From Roseburia hominis (GTDB taxonomy: Bacteria > Bacillota > Clostridia > Lachnospirales > Lachnospiraceae): a stretch of 64,000 bases of DNA. The translations under genes and the position numbers were made by a program. Within the stretch, counting starts at the first letter, position 1. Every line of letters begins with the position of its first letter. The stretch covers positions 2,294,001-2,358,000 of the forward strand of contig CP159990.1 in the NCBI GenBank assembly GCA_040702975.1. Direction: 5' to 3'. Below the pieces are notes generated by a model. That model did no database searches, was not told where the DNA came from, and saw only the letters and a list, made by a program, of their open reading frames with translations. Below are positions 35,967 through 45,330 of this stretch, in pieces.

Positions 35967-36764
35967 TTACAGCCTTTGCAGGTACCATTTTTCCACTCTG
36001 CCGATCAGAGCATAGAGACCCATGGCAATCAGGCAGAGAATGCAGATGCTCATGAGAAGCCAGTCGAGTTTGAACACCTGGCTTCCATAGATAATCATAT
36101 ATCCAAGCCCTTCTCGGCCTCCGATGAACTCCCCGATTACCACCCCTACCAGGCACAGTCCGATATTGACCTTCATCGTACTGATGATGGCGGGGATACT
36201 GCTGGGAAGCACGATTTTCGTCAGTGCATGGAAACGATTTCCATGAAGGGTGTAGATCAGGGTAAGTTTATCCGGATCGACCGTCATAAAGCTGGCATAT
36301 AGATTTAGAATACTGCCGAAAATCGCAACGGACATTCCGGCCACGATGATCGTGGTCTTGTTCGCGCCGAGCCATACAATCAGAAGCGGTGCCAGGGCAG
36401 ATTTGGGAAGGCTGTTTAAGACCACCAGATAGGGGTCCAGAATCTCCGACAGCCGTTCGCTGAACCAGAGAAGGATTGCCGCCAGAAGGCTGAACAATAT
36501 GACTAAAACAAAACTTATGATGGTCTCATAAAGTGTGATGCCCACATGGAGAAAGATGCTCCGATCGAGGACCATTCCCCAGAAACAGAGTGCGATCCGC
36601 GAGGGGCTGCTGAAAATAAAGGAATCAATGATGCCGACATTTGCGGTAAATTCCCACAAAAACAGGAAGCCAAGCAGGATTCCGACGCGGGATACGCGGA
36701 CGATGCGTTTATGGCGCCTGCGCCGGTTTAAGTAGCGTATCTGGCCTTGCGAGAGTTCATTCAT
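35967..36764 (-). CDS. ABC importer permease (SsuC/TauC/NitT type)
   Basis: A 265-residue inner-membrane permease with six hydrophobic segments and the BPD_transp_1 fold. The cytoplasmic EAA-type loop is ALTKIVLPSSIPAIISTMKVNIGLCLVGVVIGEFIGG-like (about 180-215), typical of the sulfonate/nitrate/taurine and pyrimidine-precursor importers. Its start overlaps the end of the ATPase gene by eight bases, so the pair is coupled. No substrate-binding protein is adjacent, which leaves substrate unknown and suggests the binding protein is encoded elsewhere. Confidence 0.9.
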   Translation of the reverse strand: MNELSQGQIRYLNRRRRHKRIVRVSRVGILLGFLFLWEFTANVGIIDSFIFSSPSRIALCFWGMVLDRSIFLHVGITLYETIISFVLVILFSLLAAILLWFSERLSEILDPYLVVLNSLPKSALAPLLIVWLGANKTTIIVAGMSVAIFGSILNLYASFMTVDPDKLTLIYTLHGNRFHALTKIVLPSSIPAIISTMKVNIGLCLVGVVIGEFIGGREGLGYMIIYGSQVFKLDWLLMSICILCLIAMGLYALIGRVEKWYLQRL

Positions 36765-37524
36765 CGGGATTTAGCTCCTTCCATATCAGATTAAAATAGG
36801 TTTTAAATTCCGGTGCATTTCGCCGCTCAAGCGGTGTCATATCGGGAGATTGAAAGGTAATATTTACTGTTTGGCGTATCGTGGCCGGGCGGTCGGTGAG
36901 GACCAGGATCCGGTCTGCGAGGCTGATGGCTTCTGAGAGATCGTGGGTGACCAGGAGGGCAGTTTTGTGTTCCCGCCGTATGATCTGGCCGATATCATCG
37001 CCTACGTTGAGCCGGGTCTGATAGTCCAGCGCAGAAAAGGGTTCATCGAGGAGAAGGATATCCGGCTCCAGCACGAGAGTGCGGATCAGAGCGGCCCTTT
37101 GGCGCATTCCGCCGGAAAGCTCAGAGGGCTTTGCGTCCGCGAATTGTTTTAGACCGTAGAGCTCCAGAAGGTCTTTGGCTTTTTCTTTCGTTCTTGCAGT
37201 CATCATGTGCTGGATCTCCAGTCCCAAAAGAACATTGTGATAGACGCTCCGCCATTCCAGCAATTCATCCTTTTGCAGCATATAGCCGATGTTCGTGGCG
37301 CTGTCTGGAAGGTACTTTCCGTTAATTTTGATCAGTCCTTTTTCTGGCTTGTGCAGACCTGCAATCAGATGGAGCAGTGTTGATTTACCGCAGCCGGAGG
37401 GGCCGACGATCGCGATAAATTCTCCCTGTTTCAAGGCGAATGAAATATTCTCAAGCGCCTTTGTTTCGCCATCCATATTGTGGTAAGCATAGTAAATGTT
37501 TTTGAGTTCCAGTATATAGTCCAT
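36757..37524 (-). CDS. ABC importer ATP-binding protein (SsuB/TauB type)
   Basis: A 255-residue ATPase subunit. Walker A is VGPSGCGKSTLLHLIAG, the Q-loop is MLQKDELLEW, the signature is LSGGMRQRAAL, Walker B is ILLLDEPFSALD and the switch His is in LLVTHDLSEAIS. The MLQKD Q-loop and ETK-A-LE-x-IS start fit the nitrate/sulfonate/taurine importer class. It is the first gene of the minus-strand pair. GGAGG lies six bases before the ATG at 37524. Divergent from queH. Confidence 0.93.
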   Translation of the reverse strand: MDYILELKNIYYAYHNMDGETKALENISFALKQGEFIAIVGPSGCGKSTLLHLIAGLHKPEKGLIKINGKYLPDSATNIGYMLQKDELLEWRSVYHNVLLGLEIQHMMTARTKEKAKDLLELYGLKQFADAKPSELSGGMRQRAALIRTLVLEPDILLLDEPFSALDYQTRLNVGDDIGQIIRREHKTALLVTHDLSEAISLADRILVLTDRPATIRQTVNITFQSPDMTPLERRNAPEFKTYFNLIWKELNPDE

Positions 37525-37716
37525 GGCAATCCTCCAGTCGCAGTAGTATATGGAAAACGCTTATATCCTATTCTATGAAAAGCCGGAGGAATCGTGCGGA
37601 TTTGGTTGTCATTTGGAAAAATATCACTTATAATCAGGGTGAATGAAGCATATAAGAATGAAGAAAAAGGAGAGTGCAGGCGGCGAAACGAGCCACCGCC
37701 TGTCATAGATTCCAGG

Positions 37717-38397
37717 ATGAATAAAAAGAATTATCAACGAGAAATGGAGCAGATCATCAAAAAGGAGCAGGAACAGGGGCATGTTCCCACGCTGTTGCTT
37801 CACAGTTGCTGTGCACCGTGCAGTAGTTATGTGCTGGAAGCACTGGCAGAATATTTTCAAATCACGGTGTTTTATTATAATCCCAATATATTTCCGGCAG
37901 AGGAATTTGAAAAACGGATCAGGGAACAGGAGCGTCTGATCGAACAGATGCCGGCCAGGTATCCGATCTCCTTTCTGGCAGGGAATTATGACAGCGAGAA
38001 ATTTTATGAGATGGCAAAAGGGCTGGAGGAAGTTCCGGAGGGCGGCGAACGGTGCTTCCGGTGTTATGAGCTTCGGCTGAGAGAAGCGGCCGGGAAGGCG
38101 AAAAGGGGCGGATATGATTATTTTACGACGACACTCAGCATCAGTCCGCTTAAGAACGCACAGAAACTGAATGAAATAGGTAAGTCTTTGGAAGAAGAAT
38201 ATGGGGTCCGGTATCTGCTTTCTGATTTCAAAAAGAAGAACGGGTATAAACGTTCTACGGAGCTGTCCGCCAAGTACGGCCTGTACCGACAGGATTACTG
38301 TGGCTGTATTTATTCCAAATTGGAGCGGGAGAGAGAAAAAGCAGCGAAGGAAGAGGTTGAAACAGATGGCACTTATACAGGCAGGATATGTAAATAG
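37717..38397 (+). CDS. queH: Epoxyqueuosine reductase QueH
   Basis: QueH (DUF208) makes the final reduction of epoxyqueuosine to queuosine in tRNA and is the non-homologous replacement for QueG. The diagnostic metal-binding cysteines are in LLLHSCCAPCSSYVLE, and the second set is in GGERCFRCYELRLREAA and DYCGCIYS. The protein is about 226 residues from ATG 37717, where family members usually begin (KKNYQREMEQIIKKE). An in-frame GTG at 37594 has a good GGAGG but would add a 41-residue leader with no family likeness. I note both and favour the shorter. Confidence 0.9.
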   Translation: MNKKNYQREMEQIIKKEQEQGHVPTLLLHSCCAPCSSYVLEALAEYFQITVFYYNPNIFPAEEFEKRIREQERLIEQMPARYPISFLAGNYDSEKFYEMAKGLEEVPEGGERCFRCYELRLREAAGKAKRGGYDYFTTTLSISPLKNAQKLNEIGKSLEEEYGVRYLLSDFKKKNGYKRSTELSAKYGLYRQDYCGCIYSKLEREREKAAKEEVETDGTYTGRICK

Positions 38398-38440
38398 AAT
38401 CGAAAATTTGTGTAAAATATGAAATTAATGTGACGGAAAC

Positions 38441-38470
38441 TTTACAGAGACTGCGGGTTTGTGATACACT
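38441..38470 (+). promoter_or_regulatory. Probable promoter of argH
   Basis: TTTACA (38441-38446), an 18-base spacer and TACACT (38465-38470) lie about 57 bases before the argH start. Confidence 0.55.
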
Positions 38471-38526
38471 AGGAAACAAAGTTTAAAATATTACTTTCAC
38501 ACGCTTAAGAAAAGAGGAAAAAACAG

Positions 38527-39906
38527 ATGGCACAGTTGTGGGGAGGACGTTTTACAAAAGAGACTGACAAATTGGTCTATAATTTTAATGCGTCCATTTC
38601 ATTTGATAAACGATTTTATGAACAGGATATTAAGGGCAGTGTTGCCCACGTTATGATGCTTTGCAGACAGGGAATCCTGACGGAAGAAGAGAAAAGAGAG
38701 ATTATCGCCGGTCTTGACAGTATTTTAAAAGATGTGCAGAACGGCTCCCTTGCGATTACAGATGAATATGAGGATATCCACAGCTTCGTGGAGGCGAATC
38801 TGATTAAACGGATCGGTGATGCGGGAAAGAAGCTCCATACCGGGCGCAGCCGGAATGATCAGGTGGCGCTGGATATGAAGTTATATATAAGAAGCGAGAT
38901 TCTGTCACTGGAGGGTCTGGTGGTAGAGCTTTTGCGGGAGCTCCTTTATATCATGAAGAAGCATACGGATACGATCATGCCGGGATTTACGCATATGCAG
39001 AAGGCGCAGCCAATCACGCTGGCACATCATATGGGAGCGTATTTTGAGATGTTTAAGAGGGATCACTCGCGTTTGAAGGATATTTATAAAAGAATGAACA
39101 CCTGTCCTTTGGGGGCGGGAGCTTTGGCTGGAACCACTTACCCTCTGGACCGGAATTATACGGCAGAGCTGCTGGGATTTGACGGACCGGCGCTCAACAG
39201 TATGGATGCGGTATCCGACAGGGATTATCTGATCGAGCTCATGAGTGCGCTTTCCGCGATTATGATGCATTTGAGCCGTTTCTCAGAAGAGATCATTATC
39301 TGGAATTCCAATGAATACCAGTTCATTGAGATCGATGACGGGTACAGTACCGGAAGCAGCATCATGCCGCAGAAGAAGAACCCGGATATTGCGGAACTGG
39401 TACGTGGAAAGACCGGGCGTGTATATGGAGCGCTGATGTCGATCCTCACGACGATGAAGGGCATTCCGCTCGCATATAATAAGGATATGCAGGAGGATAA
39501 GGAACTGATCTTCGACGCCATCGATACGGCAAAAGGCTGCCTTGCACTTTTTACCGGTATGATGTCTACCATGAAGTTCAAGAAATCCCGGATGCTTGCC
39601 AGTACCAGAGGTGGCTTTGCCAATGCGACAGATGTGGCGGATTATCTGGTCAATCACGGGGTACCGTTCCGCGATGCACATGCGATCGTGGGGCATTTGG
39701 TGCTGACCTGTATCGGCAAGGGGATTTCCCTTGATGAACTGCCGCTCAACGAATATCGGGCAGTATCTCCGGTATTTGAGGGAGATATCTACGAGGCGAT
39801 CCGCATGGAGACATGTGTGAATAAGAGAAATACCATTGGCGCGCCGGGGCCGGAGGCTATGAAGAAGGTCATCGATAGCTATACGGCGTATCTGGCAGAG
39901 TGCTAG
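38527..39906 (+). CDS. argH: Argininosuccinate lyase
   Basis: Cleaves argininosuccinate to arginine and fumarate, the last step of arginine synthesis. The protein is 459 residues with the fumarase/aspartase-superfamily signature SSIMPQKKNPD at about residue 275, the N-terminal LWGGRFTKETDKLVYNFNAS and HTGRSRNDQVA substrate-binding segment. AAGAGGAAAAAACAG precedes ATG 38527. It is not clustered with other arg genes here; asd follows 54 bases later on the same strand and could be read from the same promoter. Confidence 0.97.
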   Translation: MAQLWGGRFTKETDKLVYNFNASISFDKRFYEQDIKGSVAHVMMLCRQGILTEEEKREIIAGLDSILKDVQNGSLAITDEYEDIHSFVEANLIKRIGDAGKKLHTGRSRNDQVALDMKLYIRSEILSLEGLVVELLRELLYIMKKHTDTIMPGFTHMQKAQPITLAHHMGAYFEMFKRDHSRLKDIYKRMNTCPLGAGALAGTTYPLDRNYTAELLGFDGPALNSMDAVSDRDYLIELMSALSAIMMHLSRFSEEIIIWNSNEYQFIEIDDGYSTGSSIMPQKKNPDIAELVRGKTGRVYGALMSILTTMKGIPLAYNKDMQEDKELIFDAIDTAKGCLALFTGMMSTMKFKKSRMLASTRGGFANATDVADYLVNHGVPFRDAHAIVGHLVLTCIGKGISLDELPLNEYRAVSPVFEGDIYEAIRMETCVNKRNTIGAPGPEAMKKVIDSYTAYLAEC

Positions 39907-39960
39907 GGACAGACTATTACAAAAGGATAAGCTATTACCAATAGAAATGAGGGATTAACG

Positions 39961-41046
39961 ATGCAGAAAAAGTTAAGAGTAGGAATTTTAGGTGCCACGG
40001 GAATGGTAGGACAGCGCTTTATCGCACTGCTGGAGAATCATCCGTGGTTTGAGGTAGTTACGGTCGCAGCCAGTGCGCGTTCCGCAGGGAAGACCTATGA
40101 GGAAGCAGTCGGAGACCGCTGGAAGATGGATACACCGATGCCGAAGGCGGTGAAGAAGCTGATTGTTCATAATGTCAACGAAGTGGAGGCAGTGGCCGAG
40201 ACAGTTGATTTTGTATTTAGCGCAGTGGATATGAGCAAGGAGGAGATCCGTGCCATTGAGGAGGCTTATGCGAAGACAGAGACTCCGGTCGTATCCAATA
40301 ACAGCGCACACCGCTGGACCCCGGATGTGCCGATGGTCATTCCAGAGGTGAATCCGCAGCATTTTGACGTGATCGCATACCAGAAAAAGCGTCTGGGCAC
40401 GACCCGCGGCTTTGTGGCGGTAAAGCCAAACTGTTCCATTCAAAGTTACGCGCCGGTTTTGACAGCATGGATGGAGTTCCAGCCTACGGAAGTGGTTGCC
40501 ACAACATATCAGGCAATCTCCGGAGCCGGAAAGACATTTAAGGACTGGCCGGAGATGGTGGAGAATATTATTCCGTATATCGGCGGGGAAGAGGAAAAGA
40601 GTGAGCAGGAGCCGTTGCGCCTGTGGGGGAACATTGTGAACGGACAGATCGTGAAAGCGAAAGAGCCGGTGATCACGACCCAGTGTATCCGTGTTCCGGT
40701 GCTGAACGGTCATACGGCTGCCGTATTCGTGAACTTTGCTACAAGTCCGACAAAGGAGCAGTTGATTGAAAAACTGGTGAACTTTAAAGGACTTCCTCAG
40801 GAGCTTGAGCTTCCGAGTGCGCCGAAGCAGTTCATTCAGTATTTGGAGGAAGATAACCGTCCGCAGGTAAAACTGGACGTAGACTATGAGAATGGAATGG
40901 GGATTTCTATCGGGCGTTTGCGCGAGGATACGCTCTTTGACTGGAAGTTTGTGGGACTGTCCCACAATACCGTGCGCGGTGCGGCCGGAGGCGCAGTGCT
41001 TTGTGCTGAGACGCTTACCGCAAAAGGTTATATCCAGGCAAAATAG
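39961..41046 (+). CDS. asd: Aspartate-semialdehyde dehydrogenase
   Basis: Reduces aspartyl phosphate to aspartate semialdehyde for lysine, threonine and methionine synthesis. It has the NADP-binding start RVGILGATGMVGQRFIALLE, catalytic Cys in VKPNCSIQSYAP and His in TTQCIRVPVLNGHTAAV. At 361 residues and with the KPNCS active site it belongs to the archaeal/fungal-like branch rather than the E. coli type, which is common in Clostridia. The ribosome site is weak (GAAATGAGG). It is followed by ppk1 after 33 bases. Confidence 0.96.
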   Translation: MQKKLRVGILGATGMVGQRFIALLENHPWFEVVTVAASARSAGKTYEEAVGDRWKMDTPMPKAVKKLIVHNVNEVEAVAETVDFVFSAVDMSKEEIRAIEEAYAKTETPVVSNNSAHRWTPDVPMVIPEVNPQHFDVIAYQKKRLGTTRGFVAVKPNCSIQSYAPVLTAWMEFQPTEVVATTYQAISGAGKTFKDWPEMVENIIPYIGGEEEKSEQEPLRLWGNIVNGQIVKAKEPVITTQCIRVPVLNGHTAAVFVNFATSPTKEQLIEKLVNFKGLPQELELPSAPKQFIQYLEEDNRPQVKLDVDYENGMGISIGRLREDTLFDWKFVGLSHNTVRGAAGGAVLCAETLTAKGYIQAK

Positions 41047-41079
41047 ATGTAATTTTTTAGTTTAAAGGAGAGAGGGAAA

Positions 41080-43188
41080 ATGGACAGGGAAATGTTGAAT
41101 TACACGCAGAACAGGGAACTTTCCTGGTTAAAGTTTAACCAGAGAGTTTTGGAGGAAGCACAGGATAGTTCTGTGCCGCTTCTGGAACGCATGAAGTTTG
41201 TCGCTATTTTCACCAGCAATCTGGATGAATTCTTCATGATCCGCGTGGGCAGCCTGTATGACATGTCTTTGACGGATAACAGTGCCATCGACAGCCGTTC
41301 AGGCATGACGCCAAAGGAGCAGCTGGAGGCAATCTTTGCAGCGGTGGCGCCGCTTTATAAAGAGAGAGACAAAACGTATGCTGAGATCAAGAAGCTGCTC
41401 AGTCCATACGGAGTCTGCGGTCTTTCGATCAAAGAGCTGGAACAGCAGGAGAAAAAGTATGTAAAGAAATATTTCAAAGATCAGGTACTCCCGGTTCTGT
41501 CTCCGCAGATCGTTGACGCGAATCACCCGTTCCCGCATCTTTTGAATAAAGCGATCTATGTGATCGCGAATCTGAAGAAAGACAATAAAACGATGCTTGG
41601 TATTGTTCCGGTACCGCATTTTATTTCAGAGATTTTATACCTTCCGGGACATGATATCCGTTATATCCGGATGGAGAAGGTGATCATGGAATATCTGGAA
41701 CTGGTATTTGATAAATATGAAGTTTCGGATAAGAACTATATCTGTGTTACGAGAAATGCAGACGTATCTCCGGACGATGAAGCGCTGGAGATCAACGATG
41801 ATTTCCGTTTTCTGATGAGAGAGACGCTGCACAAGCGCCGCCGTATGGCAGTCGTGCGCCTGGAGACAGCGGAGCCGCTCACAAAAGAGATGGAGAAATA
41901 TTTCTGCGACAAATTTAAGATTAAGCAGAATCAGATCTACCGTACCAAGATGCCGATGAAGCTGGATTTCATTTTCTCTATCATGGATAAGGTGCCAACT
42001 TCCATGAAGCGCTCTCTGACGGACGAACCGTTCACACCGCAGCCGTCCCGCTATCTGGCGGAGGGAAGCGTGATGAAGCAGGTAAAGAAGCACGATGTCC
42101 TTCTGTCTTATCCGTATGAGAGTATGGACCCGTTCCTACGCATGATTAAGGAAGCTGCCTATGATCCAAGTGTTTTGACGATCAAGATTACGATTTATCG
42201 TCTGGCTAAGAAGGCGAGATTGGTGGAATATCTCTGTGCAGCGGCTGAGAATGGGAAGGAAGTCACGGTGCTGATCGAATTGCGCGCCCGCTTTGATGAA
42301 CAGAATAATATTGACTGGTCAGAGCGGTTGGAGGAGGCCGGCTGTCGGGTGATCTATGGATTTGACGGCTATAAGGTGCACTCCAAGATCTGCCTGATTA
42401 CATATCGCAATAAGAACGAGATTCACTATATTACGCAGGTGGGAACCGGCAATTACAATGAAAAGACGGCTACGATGTACACTGATGTGTCTCTGATCAC
42501 CGCGGACCGCGGGATTGGTACAGATGCTTCCGTATTTTTCAAGAACATGTCCATTGGAAACTTAAATGGCAGCTACGAGCATCTGATCGTATCGCCTACC
42601 AGCCTGAAGCTGAAGGTGCTGGCGCTGATGGACGAGGAGATCAAAAAAGGCGAGAGCGGAAGAATCGTAATGAAGATGAACTCTGTTACGGACGTAGACT
42701 TTATAAAGAAGGTCTCCGAGGCGTCAAAAGCAGGCGTCAGAGTAGATTTGATCGTGCGTGGAATCTGTTGTATTTTGCCGGGAGTTCCGGGATACACGGA
42801 TAATCTGCGAGTGACCAGTATTGTGGGACGTTTCCTGGAGCATCCGCGTATTTTCTGCTTTGGATCAGGAGCGGACCGGAAGGTTTATATCGGATCAGCG
42901 GATATGATGACCAGAAATACGGAGAAGCGTGTGGAGGTTGCGTGTCCGGTTTATGATGAGCGTGTGAAAGCACAGCTCATTCAGATGTTAAAGATCATGC
43001 TGGCTGACAACACGAAGGCGCGTGAGCTGCAGAACAACGGTGTTTATATTAAAAAAGAAAAGGGCACCTCGAAGGTTTGTGCCCAGGAATATTTCATGAA
43101 AGAGGCGGTTACCGTAAAACGTCCTAAAGTGGAAAAGGAGGAAAATATTGGCGATAAGCTGAGGAAATTCTTCCGGAAGAGAAAATAG
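41080..43188 (+). CDS. ppk1: Polyphosphate kinase 1
   Basis: Polymerises ATP gamma-phosphate into polyphosphate. At 702 residues it has the four-domain PPK1 layout: the N domain (NRELSWLKFNQRVLEEA), the head domain, and the two phospholipase-D-like C domains. The phospho-accepting His lies in GYKVHSKICLITY, and the second catalytic region is around FLEHPRIFCFGSGADRKVYI and GSADMMTRN. It ends with a basic tail. AAAGGAGAGAGGG precedes ATG 41080. It may share transcription with asd upstream and with topB, which begins 18 bases after its stop. Confidence 0.96.
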   Translation: MDREMLNYTQNRELSWLKFNQRVLEEAQDSSVPLLERMKFVAIFTSNLDEFFMIRVGSLYDMSLTDNSAIDSRSGMTPKEQLEAIFAAVAPLYKERDKTYAEIKKLLSPYGVCGLSIKELEQQEKKYVKKYFKDQVLPVLSPQIVDANHPFPHLLNKAIYVIANLKKDNKTMLGIVPVPHFISEILYLPGHDIRYIRMEKVIMEYLELVFDKYEVSDKNYICVTRNADVSPDDEALEINDDFRFLMRETLHKRRRMAVVRLETAEPLTKEMEKYFCDKFKIKQNQIYRTKMPMKLDFIFSIMDKVPTSMKRSLTDEPFTPQPSRYLAEGSVMKQVKKHDVLLSYPYESMDPFLRMIKEAAYDPSVLTIKITIYRLAKKARLVEYLCAAAENGKEVTVLIELRARFDEQNNIDWSERLEEAGCRVIYGFDGYKVHSKICLITYRNKNEIHYITQVGTGNYNEKTATMYTDVSLITADRGIGTDASVFFKNMSIGNLNGSYEHLIVSPTSLKLKVLALMDEEIKKGESGRIVMKMNSVTDVDFIKKVSEASKAGVRVDLIVRGICCILPGVPGYTDNLRVTSIVGRFLEHPRIFCFGSGADRKVYIGSADMMTRNTEKRVEVACPVYDERVKAQLIQMLKIMLADNTKARELQNNGVYIKKEKGTSKVCAQEYFMKEAVTVKRPKVEKEENIGDKLRKFFRKRK

Positions 43189-43206
43189 GAGTATAGATAT
43201 TAATAT

Positions 43207-45330
43207 ATGGGAAAATCAGTATTTATCGCGGAGAAGCCCAGCGTGGCTCAGGAGTTTGCCAAGGCTCTGCACCTGAATCTGAAAAGAAGGGATGGGTATC
43301 TGGAAGCAGAGAATGCCATCGTTACCTGGTGCGTGGGCCATCTGGTCACCATGAGTTATCCCGAAGTATATGATGAAAAATATAAGCGGTGGAGTCTTCA
43401 GACTCTGCCGTTTATCCCGAAGGAGTTCAAATATGAGGTGATTCCTGCGGTAAAGAAACAATTCGAGATTGTAAAAGGCGTTCTGACCCGGTCCGATGTG
43501 GACAGGATCTATGTCTGTACGGACTCGGGACGAGAGGGAGAATACATTTACCGTCTGGTGGAACAGATGGCACATGTGAAGGGGAAGGAGCGCCGCAGGG
43601 TCTGGATCGATTCCCAGACAGAGGAGGAGATTCTCCGGGGCATTCGCGAGGCGAAAGACCTTTCGGAGTATGACAATCTGTCCGAGTCCGCCTATCTCAG
43701 AGCAAAAGAGGATTATCTGATGGGGATTAATTTTTCCCGCCTTCTGACTCTGAAATATGGAAACAGCATCTCGAACTATCTGGGAAATAAATATACCGTG
43801 GTTTCCGTGGGCCGTGTCATGACCTGCGTACTGGGCATGGTGGTACGGCGCGAGCGGGAGATCCGCGAGTTTGTGAAGACACCGTTCTATCGGGTGATGG
43901 AATCGGTGGAGGTAAACGGACATACATTGGAAGGGGAGTGGAGAGTACAGAAGGATTCCCGGTATTTTGAATTTCCCCGTTTATATAAGGAAAATGGATT
44001 TAAGGAGCACAGGGACGCCGAGGAGCTGATACGTTACCTGGTGGGAAGAGAGGCTTCGGGAACTGCGCAGCAGCAAATGCCAGGCGGGGAAGTGCCGGGG
44101 CTTGCCTGCCGTATTCTGGCGATCGAGAAAAAGAAAGAAAAGAAGAATCCGCCGCTTTTGTTCAACCTGGCGGAACTTCAGAACGAGTGCTCCAAACGCT
44201 TTAAGATCAGCCCGGATGAGACGCTTAGGATCGTGCAGGAATTGTATGAAAAGAAGCTGGTGACCTACCCGAGAACAGATGCGCGTGTACTTTCGACAGC
44301 AGTGGCAAAGGAGATCACCAAGAATCTGAACGGGCTGAGCAAGTATCCGATGGCGGCTCCATACATGCAGGATATTCTGGGATTTGGGAGCTATAAGACA
44401 TTGGCAAAAAGCCGGTATGTCAATGATAAGCAGATCACAGACCATTATGCGATTATTCCGACAGGGCAGGGACTTGGCGCCCTTCATGCGATGCCTCCGG
44501 TCTCAAAACGGGTATATGACCTGATCGTGCGGAGATTTTTGAGTATTTTCTATCCTCCGGCGGTCTATCAAAAAGTGGCCATTACCACGCAGATTAAAGA
44601 AGAACAGTTTTTTACCAGCTTCCGTGTGCTGACGGAGGAAGGCTATCTCAAGGTGGCGGGACTTCCGGGACAAAAGAAGGATAAGAGCGAACAGGAGACA
44701 GATACCGGGAAAAAAGATGTAGAAGAAGGGGCAGGTGAAGATGCGGAAAAGGACATGGACGCCGACTTCTTTGCGTGCGTTAAGAACCTGAAAAAGGGTG
44801 ATGTGCTTGCCGTGAAGGGCCTTACAATCAAAGAAGGAGAGACAACGCCTCCCAAACGCTACAATTCCGGCTCTATGATTCTTGCCATGGAGAATGCCGG
44901 ACAGCTCATCGAAGATGAGGAGCTGCGGGCGCAGATCAAAGGAAGTGGGATCGGTACCAGTGCCACCAGAGCCGAGATCCTGAAAAAACTGTTCAATATC
45001 AAATACCTGTCGCTGAATAAAAAGACGCAGATCATTACGCCGACTTTGTTAGGAGAGATGATTTTTGATGTGGTAGAGCATTCGATTCGTTCCCTTTTGA
45101 ATCCGGAGCTTACAGCGAGCTGGGAGAAGGGGCTTACCTACGTGGCGGACGGAGATATCACACCGGATGAGTACATGACTAAACTGGATCACTTTATTGT
45201 GAGCCGCACGAATGGAGTGTTGGGATTAAATAATCAGTCACAGCTTAGAAGCTGCTACGACAAAGCCGCAGTTTTCTATAAAAACGGAGCAACCGCAAAA
45301 ACCAGGAAAGGAAAGGGAAAGACATCATGA
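43207..45330 (+). CDS. topB: Type IA DNA topoisomerase (topoisomerase III)
   Basis: A 707-residue single-strand-passing topoisomerase. The TOPRIM domain is at the start (FIAEKPSVAQEFAKAL, then YVCTDSGREGEYIYRLV), the cleavage domain has the catalytic Tyr in KKLVTYPRTDARVL, and GIGTSATRAEILKKL is the later signature. The C-terminus is short and basic, with no zinc-ribbon cysteines, as in Firmicute TopB. Topo III copies also occur on conjugative elements, but here the gene sits among housekeeping genes and overlaps the next gene by four bases. The nearest AGGAG is about 15 bases upstream of the ATG, so translation may depend on ppk1. Confidence 0.93.
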   Translation: MGKSVFIAEKPSVAQEFAKALHLNLKRRDGYLEAENAIVTWCVGHLVTMSYPEVYDEKYKRWSLQTLPFIPKEFKYEVIPAVKKQFEIVKGVLTRSDVDRIYVCTDSGREGEYIYRLVEQMAHVKGKERRRVWIDSQTEEEILRGIREAKDLSEYDNLSESAYLRAKEDYLMGINFSRLLTLKYGNSISNYLGNKYTVVSVGRVMTCVLGMVVRREREIREFVKTPFYRVMESVEVNGHTLEGEWRVQKDSRYFEFPRLYKENGFKEHRDAEELIRYLVGREASGTAQQQMPGGEVPGLACRILAIEKKKEKKNPPLLFNLAELQNECSKRFKISPDETLRIVQELYEKKLVTYPRTDARVLSTAVAKEITKNLNGLSKYPMAAPYMQDILGFGSYKTLAKSRYVNDKQITDHYAIIPTGQGLGALHAMPPVSKRVYDLIVRRFLSIFYPPAVYQKVAITTQIKEEQFFTSFRVLTEEGYLKVAGLPGQKKDKSEQETDTGKKDVEEGAGEDAEKDMDADFFACVKNLKKGDVLAVKGLTIKEGETTPPKRYNSGSMILAMENAGQLIEDEELRAQIKGSGIGTSATRAEILKKLFNIKYLSLNKKTQIITPTLLGEMIFDVVEHSIRSLLNPELTASWEKGLTYVADGDITPDEYMTKLDHFIVSRTNGVLGLNNQSQLRSCYDKAAVFYKNGATAKTRKGKGKTS

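Noticed and set aside
9988..40965. Long minus-strand frames opposite frr, asd, topB and the ABC permease
   Set aside because: They are antisense shadows of clear genes with basic, Cys/His-rich nonsense sequence; none has a ribosome site plus family match.
43207..45330. Topoisomerase III as a sign of a mobile element
   Set aside because: It lies among housekeeping genes with coupled overlap to its neighbour and no transfer genes nearby.
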